From: Planctomycetota bacterium
GTDB taxonomy: Bacteria > Planctomycetota > Planctomycetia > Pirellulales > Pirellulaceae
DNA length: 64,000 bases
NCBI GenBank assembly: GCA_016872725.1
Contig: VGZC01000019.1
Location: forward strand, 1-64,000
Direction of reading: 5' to 3'
Part shown: positions 23,894 through 33,744 of the stretch, piece by piece
Position numbering within the stretch: the first letter of the stretch is position 1
How the letters are laid out: each line of letters starts with the position of its first letter
Made by a program: the position numbers and the translations under genes
The notes under the pieces: model-generated
What the model saw: only the letters and a program-made list of their open reading frames with translations
What the model was told of the DNA's origin: nothing
Database searches by the model: none

Positions 23894-26041
23894 CTATTCG
23901 TAGGCTCTCGGAACGGGCGGGAGGTCCGTACCCGGCGCACGGGGCGTGCGCCGCCCGGCGCGCGACGGATCGAACGGTTCGAAGCCGATTCGCAGTGCCG
24001 GTGAATCGGCCTTCAGCCGGAAATCGCCGGCGGCCGTGTTGATGAACCCGGGGTCCGCGACGACCGATTGTTCGTCCTGTTTCCTCTGTTCCCGCCATTG
24101 CTCGATCGACAGACCGCCCGGAAAGACGATCGGCTTCCCGCCGACGCGGAAGTACAGATTGCGGTCCATGCGGAAGTTGTTGTCGGCCCAGTTCGAACCG
24201 AGCAGGGGATTGTCGTTGTCCCAAAAAATGATGTTCCGTTCGAAGAAGAACGAAGTATGGGGCTCGGTCCGCGTACGCTGGATCTGCTGTTCCCCCGCGA
24301 AGGCGAGGATGTTGTTCTCGATGCGGTTCTCGCGCCCGTAATGCTGATGGAAACTGGCCCGCGAACACCGATAAACGAGGTTGTTCCGCATGACGATGCC
24401 CGTCGACCCCTCGTCGGTATACAGTCCCCATCCGCCGTAGCTGTACGACGTGATGTCGTGGAATACGTTGTCGTGGATGGTCGTCCCGGGCGAGATGCCG
24501 AGCGTGTAGATTCCTCCCATATCGCTCAGTACTCCCTGGCCGATGTCGTGGACATGATTGAACGCGATCTCGTTGTGGTGCGCCTGGCTCGCGCCGTAGC
24601 CCCAACTCCAGCCCACCGAGAACCCGCTGTAATAGAAATCGTGCACGTCGTTGTGTTCCACGATGTTGTGCGGCGAGTGTCCGATCCAGACGCCGATGCC
24701 GGCGGGATGCAGCCGCCCGCCGTGGGCGATCGTGCAATCGCGGACCGTTTGGTGCGAGACGAGTGCCTCTTCGTCCGACGGAATCGACAGCGTATTGCCC
24801 CAGTCCGTCGCGAGCGCGTGGCCGATCTTGATCCCGCCGGCGCCCAGATCGACCATCTCGCACGATTCGATCCGGTTCCAGCGGCATCCCGGTCCGATCC
24901 CGATCGCGTACTCGCCCGTATGCCGCACCACGCACCGTTCGAGGACGACATGCCGAGCGGCCTGGAGCGCGACGGCGGCGCCCAGGTTCATCTCGGCTTG
25001 GGGAAACGACTGGCCTTCGGGAGGCGTCGCCCAGTTCGCGTGCGCGAAGGTGAGGCCCTTGAGGTGAACATGCTCGACCCACCGGCGCTGCGCGACGTCG
25101 CCCAGCATCAAAACCAGTTGCGGAAGAAAAGGCGCGACGATCTCGGTTCGATCGGGGGACTCGCCTTGCTTGGGCACGTAGGTCAGTCGCCCGGTCGCAT
25201 GATCGACATGGAACTCACCGGGTTCGCTCAGCGATTCAAAAACATTCTCGATCAGGAACCGGTGCCCGGCGACGAGTCGTGCCCAGGGACTGTCGCCCAT
25301 CGTGTGGCCGTGGAGCGTCACGACCCGGTTCGCGGCGTCGATCTCGGCGATGCGAAGGCGCGACGTCGCCCATTCATGGAACGCGATGATTTCGACCGAC
25401 GGCAGGTCGTGCCAATTCGGATCGAGCTGTCCTTCGGCGAATCGAAACCGGTCGTGGCCTTTGCCGGCGGCCTTGGGTGACGGGCTTTGCGCCTCGGCGA
25501 TCGAATAGTAGCCCCGCTTGGGGAGCCGCGGCCGGTAGCGGCGCTGCTGATCGGCGAAGAGCTGTGTGAACCGCCATGATCCGGCCTTCACATCGGGCAG
25601 TTCGACCACCCAATGTCCCCGCTCGTTGACCGTCCAGCCATCGATGCGCCGTCCTCCGCTCAAGACGGGCCTTTCGTCTCGGTACGCCTGATAGACGACG
25701 GGCGCGTCGGCCGTGCCCGAGTCCTCGGGCGCGAACTCGATCGGTCGGTCGAGCCGATAGACGCCTCCGCGGACGAGAACCGTGATCGGACGAGCATCCC
25801 GCCCCGCCCGTGTCGCTCGCCCCGCGCGGATCGCGTTGCGGGCCTTCACGATCGTGGCGAACGGACCGTCGGTTCGTTCCGCATTCGGTTCGGCGAGTCG
25901 GCCCGACCACGCATCGTTCCCGTCGGGGGCCACAAAGTAGTCGGCTTCGACGGCATGAGCCCACGCGAGCGGCGCAATGAGCCACGCGAACGCGCACACC
26001 GCGGCCCGCGCCGCGATCAACGGGAACGATCCAAATCGCAT
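23894..26041 (-). CDS. Secreted parallel beta-helix protein, GH141-like
   Basis: 715 residues. Signal peptide (hydrophobic AAVCAFAWLIAPLAWA, cleavage near AHA). The mature start DYFVAPDGNDAWSG, then DGPFATIVKARNAIR, VYRLDRPIEFAPEDSGT and PVLSGGRRIDGW, is typical of secreted right-handed beta-helix proteins, many in family GH141 (fucosidase and xylanase activities are known). The C-terminal two-thirds are PbH1-type coils with recurring N-x-I-x-N/H patterns. Substrate cannot be assigned. It is last in a four-gene minus-strand operon, 40 nt after the esterase-fusion gene, which supports a role in complex carbohydrate breakdown outside the cell. Confidence 0.85.
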   Translation of the reverse strand: MRFGSFPLIAARAAVCAFAWLIAPLAWAHAVEADYFVAPDGNDAWSGRLAEPNAERTDGPFATIVKARNAIRAGRATRAGRDARPITVLVRGGVYRLDRPIEFAPEDSGTADAPVVYQAYRDERPVLSGGRRIDGWTVNERGHWVVELPDVKAGSWRFTQLFADQQRRYRPRLPKRGYYSIAEAQSPSPKAAGKGHDRFRFAEGQLDPNWHDLPSVEIIAFHEWATSRLRIAEIDAANRVVTLHGHTMGDSPWARLVAGHRFLIENVFESLSEPGEFHVDHATGRLTYVPKQGESPDRTEIVAPFLPQLVLMLGDVAQRRWVEHVHLKGLTFAHANWATPPEGQSFPQAEMNLGAAVALQAARHVVLERCVVRHTGEYAIGIGPGCRWNRIESCEMVDLGAGGIKIGHALATDWGNTLSIPSDEEALVSHQTVRDCTIAHGGRLHPAGIGVWIGHSPHNIVEHNDVHDFYYSGFSVGWSWGYGASQAHHNEIAFNHVHDIGQGVLSDMGGIYTLGISPGTTIHDNVFHDITSYSYGGWGLYTDEGSTGIVMRNNLVYRCSRASFHQHYGRENRIENNILAFAGEQQIQRTRTEPHTSFFFERNIIFWDNDNPLLGSNWADNNFRMDRNLYFRVGGKPIVFPGGLSIEQWREQRKQDEQSVVADPGFINTAAGDFRLKADSPALRIGFEPFDPSRAGRRTPRAPGTDLPPVPRAYE

Positions 26042-26081
26042 GATGGAGTCCTTAGTGTTTCTGTTGGCACGTCACGAACGG

Positions 26082-28478
26082 TCAGCGGTTCGATTCGGGA
26101 AACCGGAACGCGTACAGATCGGCGTCGCGCAGGACGAACCGCAGCCGGACGGGCCGATCGCGCAGGGAACCGAGGTCTCCGCGCGTTTCCGGATTGTCGG
26201 AGCCCCATGTCACGGTGCGGTCGATCGAATCTCCGAAGAGGGGCTCGCAGGCGTCGAGCGTGAATCCGGGTATCGGCGTGCCGCCGGCGTCCTGGATCTC
26301 GACCCGGATATCGCCCGCCGCCGATGTCGCGAAATTGAGCGAAAGCCGAATACCGGAGAAAGTCAATGGCCGCGTGGTCAACTCGCCGCCGTCCCAAGGC
26401 GCGTTGACCGAAACGAAACCGTCCATGCGCAGCGAGTACCGCCGCAACCGGTTCGCCGGTTCATGCCAAGACCCTTCGGTGGCGTACAGCGACAATTCGC
26501 TCGGCGCGCCCGACAGCGCCGAGCGAGTTTCGATCAGGCCGCGGGCCATGTACTGATGTCCGTAGAGCCACGTATCGGGACGTTCGGGGCCGGGCCTGAG
26601 GAACGCTTCGTTCCAACGATCGAAATGCACTCCGTCGCGGCTGGCCATGATGAGCGTCTCGGTGATCGCCGTGCCGTATCGCAAATGGGCCGCGGCCCGC
26701 TCCTCGCGCTGTTCGCGCTGCGGAAGCGCCCGCATCGAATCGGACCAACCCCGCTCGACATACCGCGTGGGGAAACCGAGAAGCAGGTGGGGAGCGCGAG
26801 GGTAGGGCATGACCTGATTCGTATAGAGATGCTCGGCGGGTGAATCGCCGTACGTCAAATCGCTGGGGGGATCCCACTGCAGGAAATCCCGCGAGACGGC
26901 CGTGCGGATCGCCCGGAAGCCCGCCGGATTCCACTCGTCGCGCGTCGTGACGCCCTCCGTGAACGTCCGATAGTAGACGCGATAGACCGACGCGGACGCG
27001 TCCCAAAACGCCACATTCTGCGAATCGAAGGCGCCCTCCCGGATGATCGGCTCGTCGCGCGCGTGTGCCCAGTGGATGCCATCGGCCGATTGGAATGCGA
27101 AGAGGCCCCCGTCGGTGGGCAGTCCGCCGACCGCCTTGAATCGCGATTCGCGAGGACAGTCGGGCCGTGTGTCGACAAACGGCGAGAAGTTGTGCGTGCC
27201 CGCCGAGGCCCAGATGATGTTATTCGCGCGCGAATCGCCATGCGCGTGCAGGCCGAGTTCGGGCTTGGTGAACGTGAACCCGTCCTGGCTTTCCGCGACG
27301 CACGTCCGTTCGTCGCCGAGGATCAACCGGCCGTTCCGGACGCCGAGTTCCGATCCGCGGTAATACAACAGAATCCGTTCACCGTCGCGGAACACCGAGT
27401 GGTAACCGCTCCCCGCGCCTTCCCAAGGCGCGTCATGGACGATCACCGTATCGCGAGCGACCGGCGCGTGCAGCGTGCGCCGCGCTCCGGAGAGGGTGGC
27501 GATCAGGGCGCCGTCGACGAACAGTTCGCGCCGCGTTCCGATCGCGACCGGCGCATCGGCTTCGTCGCGCAGCGCGAGCCACTCCTTGGCGAATCGCCCG
27601 CCGATGGCGAGCTGGCCTTCGGCCGTGAAATGATGCGTATTGACGTTCGGCAAGTCGTCGACATCGATCCATCGCGTGAAGGGATACGTGCGGCCGATCC
27701 GAACCTGGGCCGCGCGGACACGGAACATGGGCGACGCGCCGGTCGGATCCTCTTCGGGCTGGGCGATCCGTGAGAAGACCGATCTGGCCAGTACGAATGG
27801 CGCCGTTCCGTCGGCGAACTCGCGCCGCAGCGAGGCGATGAGCCGTTTGAGGCGGGGTTCGTAGTCGTCCGCGAACGCGCCTTGGATCGCGTCGTCGATT
27901 CCCTGATGCCAGACGAACCCCACGACTCGCACACGATCACCGCCCGCCTGGAGCTCCTCGATGCGTGACGACGCGAATCGCCGCCACGCCTCGTACAGCG
28001 GTTCGCCCTCCGACCAAGGCCACCGCGTCGCGTCGCGGCCGAAGTTGGCGTACACCTTGATGATCGCGACATCGCGTCGGCCCGCCGCGTGCAAGGCTCG
28101 GGCGAAGCCCACCTCGGGCCCGTGAACGAGACGGTCCTTGACGGTGTGGCCGCGGATCGTTCCCCACGCAACGTATTGGCTCGACCGCTCGCCGCCGGGA
28201 AGGGGCGCCGCGGTGAATCGCGTCGCGCGATCCGCCTCGGTCTCTTGGAATCCGTTCGGATCGGTGACCTCCGAATCGGCGCCGGCCATGTTCGATTGGC
28301 CCGCGAAGAGAAACACGTTCCAGACGCGCGGCGCCGCCGCGTCGCTCGGCGCCCCGCCCCGCGCGCCGCCCGGGACCAGCGCGATGAGGAGCCCCACCAT
28401 CGCGCGGCAAACCACCGTTCCCGCGGAGGAACCGGGGACCGCGGTATCCGGCGGCCGACCGTTCATGGGAATCGCCAT
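26082..28478 (-). CDS. SGNH sialate-esterase-like domain fused to beta-propeller-like domain
   Basis: 798 residues. The N-terminus has a hydrophobic signal-like stretch (VVCRAMVGLLIALVPGG), then VFLFAGQSNMAG, the nucleophile block of sialate O-acetylesterase/CE6-type SGNH hydrolases, and a VWHQGIDDA block (commonly WHQGESD). Where the family usually has an Asp three residues before the catalytic His, this protein reads NTHHFTAEG, so Asp appears replaced by Asn. From ~residue 300 (RRELFVDGALI) a propeller-like domain common in planctomycete glycosidase-type proteins begins. ATG 28478 gives the signal peptide and has GGAAGG upstream; the open frame extending to 29045 lies over the next gene. 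Catalytic activity is plausible but not certain. Confidence 0.8.
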   Translation of the reverse strand: MAIPMNGRPPDTAVPGSSAGTVVCRAMVGLLIALVPGGARGGAPSDAAAPRVWNVFLFAGQSNMAGADSEVTDPNGFQETEADRATRFTAAPLPGGERSSQYVAWGTIRGHTVKDRLVHGPEVGFARALHAAGRRDVAIIKVYANFGRDATRWPWSEGEPLYEAWRRFASSRIEELQAGGDRVRVVGFVWHQGIDDAIQGAFADDYEPRLKRLIASLRREFADGTAPFVLARSVFSRIAQPEEDPTGASPMFRVRAAQVRIGRTYPFTRWIDVDDLPNVNTHHFTAEGQLAIGGRFAKEWLALRDEADAPVAIGTRRELFVDGALIATLSGARRTLHAPVARDTVIVHDAPWEGAGSGYHSVFRDGERILLYYRGSELGVRNGRLILGDERTCVAESQDGFTFTKPELGLHAHGDSRANNIIWASAGTHNFSPFVDTRPDCPRESRFKAVGGLPTDGGLFAFQSADGIHWAHARDEPIIREGAFDSQNVAFWDASASVYRVYYRTFTEGVTTRDEWNPAGFRAIRTAVSRDFLQWDPPSDLTYGDSPAEHLYTNQVMPYPRAPHLLLGFPTRYVERGWSDSMRALPQREQREERAAAHLRYGTAITETLIMASRDGVHFDRWNEAFLRPGPERPDTWLYGHQYMARGLIETRSALSGAPSELSLYATEGSWHEPANRLRRYSLRMDGFVSVNAPWDGGELTTRPLTFSGIRLSLNFATSAAGDIRVEIQDAGGTPIPGFTLDACEPLFGDSIDRTVTWGSDNPETRGDLGSLRDRPVRLRFVLRDADLYAFRFPESNR

Positions 28479-28504
28479 GCTCTTGCGTTGACCTTCCTTC
28501 GCGA

Positions 28505-31500
28505 TCAATGGCCTTCGCCCGTTGACTCGCAAATGACCCGGAACCCGACATTGTGGACCGGTTGCCACGCGGGGTAACCGATACGGAACGCCGATCGAGC
28601 GCGGATCGGCCGATCGTGCCAGGAGCCTCCTCGAACGACCATGCGTCCCGCGGATGGATCGTCGGGAACGCTTGCCGCGCCGGCCCCATCTGCGACGTCG
28701 TAGGGTGTTCGGGTCCACTCGGCCGCGTTGCCGTGCATGTCGAACAGTCCCCACGCGTTCGGCCGGTAGGCTCCCACCAGCGACGCGACGAGCGCCCGGT
28801 CGTCGAATCGCGAGTCGCGCGGAATCCACGCGTTCTTGGAATTGTGGCTGTAGTCCCTCAAATGCTCGACCTGCGCGTCGGCGAGATTGGCCCAGGCCGA
28901 GAAGTCCGCGTCCTGGGTTCCATACGAAAATGATGTCGCCGTTCCCGCTCGGCACGCATACTCCCACATCGACTCGGTCGGGAGCCGGAACGACTCGCCG
29001 GTCTTCGCGGACAGCCATCGGCAAAACGCGTCCGCGCGGTTCCATGGGACGCGCACGACCGGTTGTTTCGCGAGATTCAATGGATATCCGCGGTTCGACG
29101 TGATGCCGTGCGTGCGCACGTATCGACTGTCATGCTCGGCATCGAACAACGCGTACTGCTCGTTCGTGATCTCGAACCGGCCGATCCAAAACGGTTGATC
29201 GATCCTTTCGCGCCGAGGCCGTTCGTCGGGTCCGCCGTCCGCGTCCCCCATTACGAACTCGCCCGCGGGGATCCGCGCGAGTTCGAGCGAAACGCCATCG
29301 GCGAGTTCGATGGCGCGCGTGATCGGTCCACCGACGGCTTGTTGCCGCATCGCGGCTTGATCCGTATCGAACGGCCATTCCGGCGCGGTCGCGCGCGGCG
29401 CGGCCGATCGGTCGATCGGTCGAGGCGCGATTCGCCGGATCGACGTCCCATCGACGGCGATGATCTGCTCGGGATCATCATCGAGTCCGGCGTAGAGCAT
29501 GCGAAGTTCACGGCGCCGCGCGTCCTGATCGGCGAGCAATTCGCGCCCCTGCGCCTCGTGCCATGTGCCGTGGAACGGGACGTTCAGATCGATCCAGGTG
29601 ACGATCCGGTCCCACGCGTCGGCATCGAGGCGAACGCCGTAGTGTCCTTTTTCGAGCAACTGGACGAGTTCCGACGAGTTCGCATGGTATTCGGCTGCCG
29701 GGAGCATCTTGAAGTCGGTCTCCGCGCCGGGGCGCCGCACGAACTTCTGCAGCTCGATATAGGCCGGACTGAATCCGCGCGGATCGGTGACGGGACCGCC
29801 GGCGAGCGGGAAGGCGTGGGGCAACCCGTCGGCGTCGCTCGCCGCGCCGCTCGATTCCGATCCGTCGTGGCATGCGACGCAGTAGGCATCGAGCACGGGC
29901 TGGACTTCGCGCGCGAACGAGAAGCCGCGCGCGGGACCGTGCCAAGGATCGATGGCGGCCGGGCCCGCTCGCGACGCCAGCGTATGCCGGGTCGTCGGCG
30001 TCGTGCCCGCATCCGCATGGCAGCCGACGCACGACTGCGTCTCGCCCGGCATCGCGGTGAGCCAGCTTCGCATCAACTGAACGGCGCGGCCCTGGGCGTC
30101 GAGCGGCTGGAGTGTGATCGGCGTGTTCGCGGGAACGCGGAACATCGCGGAGCCGTCGTCGTGAACGGGAACCGTGCCGAGTACGATCTTCACGGTATCC
30201 CAGGACGAGTCGATGCCGATCGCCTGCGAATCCTCCGCCATGTTCTGGAACGCGTAGTGGTACGCGATCACACGCAGTTTCTTGATCGTTCCGCGCGGAA
30301 CGCCCGCGAGTCCGGGGCCCGCGTACACGTCGGACAGATTGACGACCGCGTCGCGCCGGCTCGGATCGGTTCGGTCGGGGATCACGGGCGGCGTCGCGCG
30401 CGCCGTGATCGGCGTGGGTTCGAGCAAATCGTGGTGCTCGTCGACGCATACGGGCACCAGGTTGTCGAAAACGTCCGCGAGGTAGATGCCCCACCGGGAG
30501 TTCTCGTCGCGCTTGCACGCCACCAGAAAATACTTATCGCTCAGCGGATGCGGGTGCAGGAAGCGGGGCCACGATCCGACGACAAGCCGGTCGTTGATAA
30601 CCGGTTCGACCGTCTCGCCCCGTCCGGGAATCCGCTGGACGACGCCGCCCGTTTCATGTTGGCCTTTGGCCGGATCGAGGAGCAGCAATTCGCCGAACCG
30701 CCGCGACGCGTGATGGCCGCTCACGATTCCCGTGATCCGCGTCGGATGGCCTGGAACGGGCTTCGCGTAGAACACGCCGTTCGGCCAGTACGAGTTGCTG
30801 CCGTAGAGCGCCTTCTGGTCGGTTCCGTCCGGATTCATCGTGAAGAGGATCCGGCTGAAGAAATGGGGAACGTCGGTGTATTCCCAGCGTGTGTAGAGCA
30901 CGCGCCCGTCGCGCAGAACGGTCGGACAGAAGTCCTGGTCCTGTTCGAAACACAATTGCCGAACGTTCGTGCCGTCGCCGTCCATGGAATAGAGGACGCC
31001 GACGTGATCACGGCCTCGGACGCACGGCACGCCGGCCATCACGGCCGTGCTGCAAAAGACGATCTTGCCGCCGGGCACGTAGCACGCGTCAAAACTGTCG
31101 ACGTCGTCATGGTCGCCCCGCGTCACCTGGCGCAGGCCGGTTCCATCCGCGTTCATCTCGAAGATCTGCCAGCGCCGGTGGCTGCCCGGCATCGAGAACA
31201 GCAGCCGGTCGGCGTCGAAATGCAAATCAAGATCGCCGACGAATGCCCCATCGGTCGGTTTGAAGACGGTCGAGAGCACGCCTGCCGAGGCGGGCATCGT
31301 CAGAGCCGCGATTTCATTGTCGAACGCGTGCGTGGAGAGACTCGAATTGTTGGCCCAGTTGAACGGGAGATCGGGAACGTGCGCGTTGGCGCGGCGCTTG
31401 ACCACCAACATGCGGTCGAATTGAAGGAGCGGATTGGCGAGGAGCGATTCGCCGCGGAGCGCGTCGAGCTCCTCGAGCGCCGTCGCGAGACGCGCGGAGT

Positions 31501-32800
31501 CGTTGCGAGCCAGTCCATCGTCGACCGCCGCGCGAATGGCCGACCACCGCGCGAGGAACTCGTCGCCGCGCGGATACCGACCTCCGTGCTCGGCCGTCAG
31601 GTCCTCGATCGCCAGACGCAGCGATTCGAGTTCGTGTTCAAGCGTCTTGCGCGCGTCGGCGTTTGTCAGGCATTGAGCGGCGGAATCGGTCCACCGCGCG
31701 CGGTGGCGGAGCGCGCGCACGGTCTGGAGCGATGCCGGGTCGGCCACGGCGCCGGCGATCGGGATCGCTTCATCGGCGACCGCGCGGTCGCGAATGGACT
31801 GGGCGTAGCGCGCCGCGATCCGGCGCATGTCGCCGGCGGGCCAATCCCACGACCAGATCCCCGCTTTACGTTCGGCGTCCATCTCACGCCGCGACGCCGC
31901 GTCCCGGAAATCCCGGTGGAGCAGCCCCCAGAGTTGCTCGCGGCCGCGGACCGGCGCATCGGCGCTTGGGCCCGCCGATTCGACCGTCGAGCCGTAGAAC
32001 GCGGAGACCTCGCGGTACACGAGCTTCTCATATTCGACGGCGGGACCCGTATGGGACGCGTGGCCGTTGAACACGGTTCCCCAAGGACGGCGTTCCTCGA
32101 GCGTCGCCTTGCGCCAGGGGTCGGGATCGTCGGCCTGCCGCGGTCGAGGTCGCAAGGCGATGCGGACGAGCACGTCATTGACGCCTTCGCCGAGCGGCAA
32201 CGCGACGCCGACGGGATGCACGGCCGGATCGCCTCCCCAAATATCGAACGCGATCGTGCCCGCGTGCTTGGAAAGCACTTCCTTGCCGTTCACCCACACC
32301 GTCAACTCGCCGATCGCATCGACATGGAATGGGAGCGGCGCCGCGGAGCGGGCCTCGATGATCCGGCGCAGATAGACGTCCTGGTCGCCGTCGAACAGGC
32401 GATGGATCCAGGCATCGCTCCACTCGGGACGCGCGGTCCATGGCATGGCATGCCCATCGGGCGCGGCGATCGTCGGGAACGGGCTCGCGGCGCCGGCGTC
32501 CAAGGCCGCTCCGTTCGGGACGCTCGCGAGGATCGCCCGCTCGATCGCCTCGCGCCGGCCGGCGGGTTCTCCAGGCTTCGCGTCGGGGATCGGGCCGAGC
32601 ACGTGCCAAGGGCCGAGCCGGGGCGCGGGCGCGGCGCCGGCGGCCGTCGCCGCGTCGCGTTCGCTTGCCGCGAGGGCTTCGCGCGATCGAATCATCGTCT
32701 CGTGCCACGTGGCGCACTTCGCGTACCATGCGGGATCGCCCGCCGATTCGACGGCCCCCGCGAGCAGCACGACCATCAGGCCGGTTCCGTGGATCAACAT
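28505..32800 (-). CDS. Di-heme HzsA-like protein fused to sulfatase-modifying-factor (FGE) domain
   Basis: 1,431 residues, secreted (signal peptide MLIHGTGLMVVLLAGAVESA). Regions in order: N-terminal beta-rich/helical part; a central propeller-like region (LDLHFDADRLLFS, WQIFEMNADGTGLRQ) of the type named after the hydrazine synthase alpha subunit; two c-type heme motifs, CVGCH (30016-30030) and CVACH (29867-29881); and a C-terminal FGE-sulfatase/SUMF1 domain (ARIPAGEFVMGD, FEITNEQYALFD, RLPTESMWEYACRAGT, WGLFDMHGNAAEW, VVRGGSWHD). FGE-like domains include formylglycine-generating enzymes for sulfatases and non-heme iron oxygenases. ATG 32800 has GGAGG 7 nt upstream. It lies 34 nt after the SDR gene. 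The HzsA resemblance does not imply anammox. Confidence 0.85.
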   Translation of the reverse strand: MLIHGTGLMVVLLAGAVESAGDPAWYAKCATWHETMIRSREALAASERDAATAAGAAPAPRLGPWHVLGPIPDAKPGEPAGRREAIERAILASVPNGAALDAGAASPFPTIAAPDGHAMPWTARPEWSDAWIHRLFDGDQDVYLRRIIEARSAAPLPFHVDAIGELTVWVNGKEVLSKHAGTIAFDIWGGDPAVHPVGVALPLGEGVNDVLVRIALRPRPRQADDPDPWRKATLEERRPWGTVFNGHASHTGPAVEYEKLVYREVSAFYGSTVESAGPSADAPVRGREQLWGLLHRDFRDAASRREMDAERKAGIWSWDWPAGDMRRIAARYAQSIRDRAVADEAIPIAGAVADPASLQTVRALRHRARWTDSAAQCLTNADARKTLEHELESLRLAIEDLTAEHGGRYPRGDEFLARWSAIRAAVDDGLARNDSARLATALEELDALRGESLLANPLLQFDRMLVVKRRANAHVPDLPFNWANNSSLSTHAFDNEIAALTMPASAGVLSTVFKPTDGAFVGDLDLHFDADRLLFSMPGSHRRWQIFEMNADGTGLRQVTRGDHDDVDSFDACYVPGGKIVFCSTAVMAGVPCVRGRDHVGVLYSMDGDGTNVRQLCFEQDQDFCPTVLRDGRVLYTRWEYTDVPHFFSRILFTMNPDGTDQKALYGSNSYWPNGVFYAKPVPGHPTRITGIVSGHHASRRFGELLLLDPAKGQHETGGVVQRIPGRGETVEPVINDRLVVGSWPRFLHPHPLSDKYFLVACKRDENSRWGIYLADVFDNLVPVCVDEHHDLLEPTPITARATPPVIPDRTDPSRRDAVVNLSDVYAGPGLAGVPRGTIKKLRVIAYHYAFQNMAEDSQAIGIDSSWDTVKIVLGTVPVHDDGSAMFRVPANTPITLQPLDAQGRAVQLMRSWLTAMPGETQSCVGCHADAGTTPTTRHTLASRAGPAAIDPWHGPARGFSFAREVQPVLDAYCVACHDGSESSGAASDADGLPHAFPLAGGPVTDPRGFSPAYIELQKFVRRPGAETDFKMLPAAEYHANSSELVQLLEKGHYGVRLDADAWDRIVTWIDLNVPFHGTWHEAQGRELLADQDARRRELRMLYAGLDDDPEQIIAVDGTSIRRIAPRPIDRSAAPRATAPEWPFDTDQAAMRQQAVGGPITRAIELADGVSLELARIPAGEFVMGDADGGPDERPRRERIDQPFWIGRFEITNEQYALFDAEHDSRYVRTHGITSNRGYPLNLAKQPVVRVPWNRADAFCRWLSAKTGESFRLPTESMWEYACRAGTATSFSYGTQDADFSAWANLADAQVEHLRDYSHNSKNAWIPRDSRFDDRALVASLVGAYRPNAWGLFDMHGNAAEWTRTPYDVADGAGAASVPDDPSAGRMVVRGGSWHDRPIRARSAFRIGYPAWQPVHNVGFRVICESTGEGH

Positions 32801-32834
32801 GCGCGGTCCTCCGACGCCATCGTCTGTTCGCCGT

Positions 32835-33650
32835 CTACGCCAGGTTCGGATCGATTTCGTCCGGTTCGTACAAGACACGGCCTTCCATTCCGCCGCTCGT
32901 CATGATCATTTGGCCGCTGACGTGCCCCGATAATCGGCTCGACGCCAGGAACAGCACGGCCGACGCGACATCGGTCGGCCGGCCGACCTTGCGCAGCGGA
33001 ATCGTCTGGATCGCTCGGCGCACCACGTCCGTGTTCTTCATGAACCCGACCGTCATCGGCGTCACCGTCCACCCGGGGCAGACGGCGTTCACGCGCCCGC
33101 GCCGCGCGAGGCGCGTGATTTCGTTCTTCAGGCTGAGCAGGAACCCGTAGACGAGGCCCGCTTTGGCCGCCGCGTAGTCGACATGACCCGCCTCGCCGAA
33201 CACGGCGGCGGTCGAGCCGATCAGGACGGCCGACGGTTCCGCGATGCGATAACGTTCGATTCCGCGGAAGAACTCGCGCATGCAAAGGAAGACCGAAGTC
33301 AGATTCGTGGTGATCGTGCGATTCCAATGGTCGAGCGGCATGCGATGGATGGGAATATCCTCGGGCGGCCAGATCGCGGCGTTGGCCACCACGATCTCGA
33401 TCGGTCCCATCGCCGATTCGGCGTCCCGCCAAAGTCGAGCCACATCGTCCTCGCGCGTCAATTCGGCGGAGAAGATCCGGTGGTCCGTCCCTCCGATTTC
33501 GCTCAGCAACGCCTCGGCCGGTTCCCGCCTCGCATGGTAATGGACGGCCACGCGGGCCCCTTCCGCCGCGAACGCCTTCGCGACTTCCGATCCGAGACCG
33601 CCCGCGGCGCCCGTGACCAGGATGTTTTTTCCGCGGAGTCCTGTATCCAT
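32835..33650 (-). CDS. Short-chain dehydrogenase/reductase
   Basis: 271 residues, classical SDR. Nucleotide-binding TGAAGGLG (NAD(P)-binding), structural NAA in VANAAIW, catalytic Ser in IGSTAAVFG and YAAAK (Tyr and Lys). Substrate unknown; the closest pattern is 3-oxoacyl-ACP reductase/glucose dehydrogenase-like SDRs. No signal peptide, so cytoplasmic. First gene of the minus-strand operon and the only cytoplasmic product, divergent from the ceramidase-like fusion with a 94-nt shared upstream region. Confidence 0.92.
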   Translation of the reverse strand: MDTGLRGKNILVTGAAGGLGSEVAKAFAAEGARVAVHYHARREPAEALLSEIGGTDHRIFSAELTREDDVARLWRDAESAMGPIEIVVANAAIWPPEDIPIHRMPLDHWNRTITTNLTSVFLCMREFFRGIERYRIAEPSAVLIGSTAAVFGEAGHVDYAAAKAGLVYGFLLSLKNEITRLARRGRVNAVCPGWTVTPMTVGFMKNTDVVRRAIQTIPLRKVGRPTDVASAVLFLASSRLSGHVSGQMIMTSGGMEGRVLYEPDEIDPNLA

Positions 33651-33744
33651 GCGTTGCTTGCCCGTTGATGGCGGGGTCGGATAGATTGAGGCGGCGTTCG
33701 GGTGTGCGGCTCTAGTCTAGTGGCAACGCGGAGTGCGAATCAAC

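Noticed and set aside
28505-32800. Hydrazine synthase, i.e. anammox metabolism
   Set aside because: Only the central domain resembles HzsA; the protein carries an FGE domain and no other anammox genes are present.
29063-32905. 1,280-codon plus-strand open frame
   Set aside because: Mirror of the di-heme/FGE gene; no recognisable domains, start signal or protein-like composition.
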